Positions 62,946-64,000 of a DNA stretch of 64,000 nt are shown here, one piece after another; the stretch's first letter is position 1, and every line of letters begins with the position of its first letter. This DNA comes from Megalonaias nervosa (lineage: Eukaryota > Mollusca > Bivalvia > Unionida > Unionidae): NCBI GenBank assembly GCA_016617855.1, contig JAECUM010001807.1, positions 1-64,000 on the forward strand, given 5' to 3'. The notes beneath the pieces are model-generated. The model made no database searches and was not told the DNA's origin. It saw only the letters and a list, made by a program, of their open reading frames with translations. The translations under genes and the position numbers were made by a program.

Positions 62946-63465
62946 CTAGACAAGGAAATGAATTATGGATAATGCAGTGGTGACAAGCTTACTTGGCACC
63001 TGTGCAAACATGGGTTCAATTTCCAGCTCTGAAACATGAAAATGTATGTGGTTCCAGATCCTAAGCTGGTGGCATTCTTAAGCTTGTCTTACTTACTCCA
63101 TCTTAAATATCATGTTATGTCAACATTTAAGTTTACATGGTTCCACATATGGCTCTGGTATCAGAAGAAACAAGGTTTATGCAGAACACTAGGTGTTGCT
63201 TACGAACATGATAATGATGATGACATTATCACCAGAAGTAATATATATGTCTTGCTATCTGCAAATGAAAGTATAACAATACATAAGTGTCTCTCACTAA
63301 AAAACACCTCTATATACCACCCACCCCCATTATAGTGAAGGTATAGTGATGGGGTCCCTTAAATTCTTCACACGATTATGATTCACACGATTCTTTACCT
63401 TATCACTGTGCAAGGTAGTCTCATTTGTAACACAGATCATTGGTATGGTTTCAATAAGGGAGGAA
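62946..63465 (-). other. Upstream intron, no exon recognised
   Basis: No segment here joins in phase to exon 1 with good splice sites. The preceding CEP152 exon must lie beyond the right edge. Confidence 0.6.
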
Positions 63466-64000
63466 GTATTGTATTGAAGTAGTTTTATGGTACTGAAGTA
63501 GTTTTGTGGTAGCAAAGTAGTTTGTGGTCAAGTAGTTTGTGGTACTGAAGCAGATTTTGGTACTGAAGTAGTTTGTGGTATTGAACCAGTTTCTGACACT
63601 GAAGCAGTTGTTGGTATGGAAGTACTTTATGGTACTGAAGTTGTGGTACTGAAGCATTTTTTGGTACTGAAGTAGTTTGTGGTATTGAAGTAGTTTGTGG
63701 TACTGAAGTAGTTTGTGGTAATGAAGTAGTTTGTGGTGCTGAAGTAGTTTGTGGTAATGAAGTAGTTTGTGGTGCTGAAGCAGTTTGTGGTACTGAAGTA
63801 GTTTGTGGTAATGAAGTAGTTTGTGGTGCTGAAGCAGTTTGTGGTAATGAAGTAGTTTGTGGTATTGAAGTAGTTTGTGGTACTGAAGTAGTTTGTGGTA
63901 ATGAAGTAGTTTGTGGTATTGAAGTAGTTTGTGGTGCTGAAGCAGTTTGTGGTACTGAGGTATGTTTGTGGTACTGAAGTAGTTTGTGGTACTGAAGTAG
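63466..64000. repeat. 19-bp minisatellite running off the right edge
   Basis: The unit is TACTGAAGTAGTTTGTGGT with variants (GCTGAAGCAG, AATGAAGTAG, ATTGAAGTAG) in recurrent orders; about 27 copies are visible. The first copies are the most diverged. Confidence 0.95.

Noticed and set aside
62946..63465. An additional upstream CEP152 exon
   Set aside because: No minus-strand segment with acceptor, open frame and donor in compatible phase could be found before the 19-bp array.

Overview
This is a eukaryotic, AT-rich, intron-dominated window. Its only recognisable host gene is a minus-strand orthologue of CEP152 (the centriole-duplication scaffold called Asterless in flies). I traced 18 exons, reading from right to left. 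Exons 1-17 all have GT/AG boundaries and reading phases that chain without a break, giving 4,066 coding bases (1,355 codons plus one base). Exon 18 is clear at its acceptor, but its downstream limit is uncertain. The N-terminal exons, which carry the PLK4-binding part in vertebrates, lie beyond the right edge. Any C-terminal tail lies beyond exon 18 or off the left edge. The repeat families (a tRNA-derived SINE ending in a CAA/TTG tail, roughly 160-bp core repeats in short tandem runs, many minisatellites) and the protein similarity suggest a mollusc, probably a bivalve. That assignment is inference.

Layout: 1-1388 is a 46-bp minisatellite running off the left edge. 1987-6697 holds exons 18 and 17, with a foldback element, a SINE and two minisatellites between them. 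7122-10909 holds exons 16 (939 nt), 15 and 14. 10910-20480 holds exon 13 and the second 939-nt exon (12), separated by introns rich in minisatellites, SINEs and a 165-bp core-repeat array. 20481-26047 holds exons 11 and 10. 26048-40145 is a 14-kb intron with nested SINEs, a 20-bp array, a mariner-type transposase relic and hairpin elements. 40146-47101 holds exons 9, 8 and 7 and a 1.58-kb terminal-inverted-repeat transposon. 47102-53104 holds a LINE reverse-transcriptase relic and a MITE inserted into another MITE. 53105-62945 holds exons 6 to 1, with further arrays and two plus-strand SINEs. A 19-bp minisatellite runs off the right edge from 63466.

No second host gene, no true tRNA or rRNA gene, no CRISPR array and no operon-like system is visible. 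The parts most worth a second look are the expanded Trp-spaced helical segment of CEP152 encoded by large symmetric exons, the dispersed hairpin-core element family, the datable nested insertions (SINE in SINE, pogo-like MITE in Harbinger-like MITE), and the density of private minisatellites: 15 arrays covering about 8 kb, or 13% of the window.
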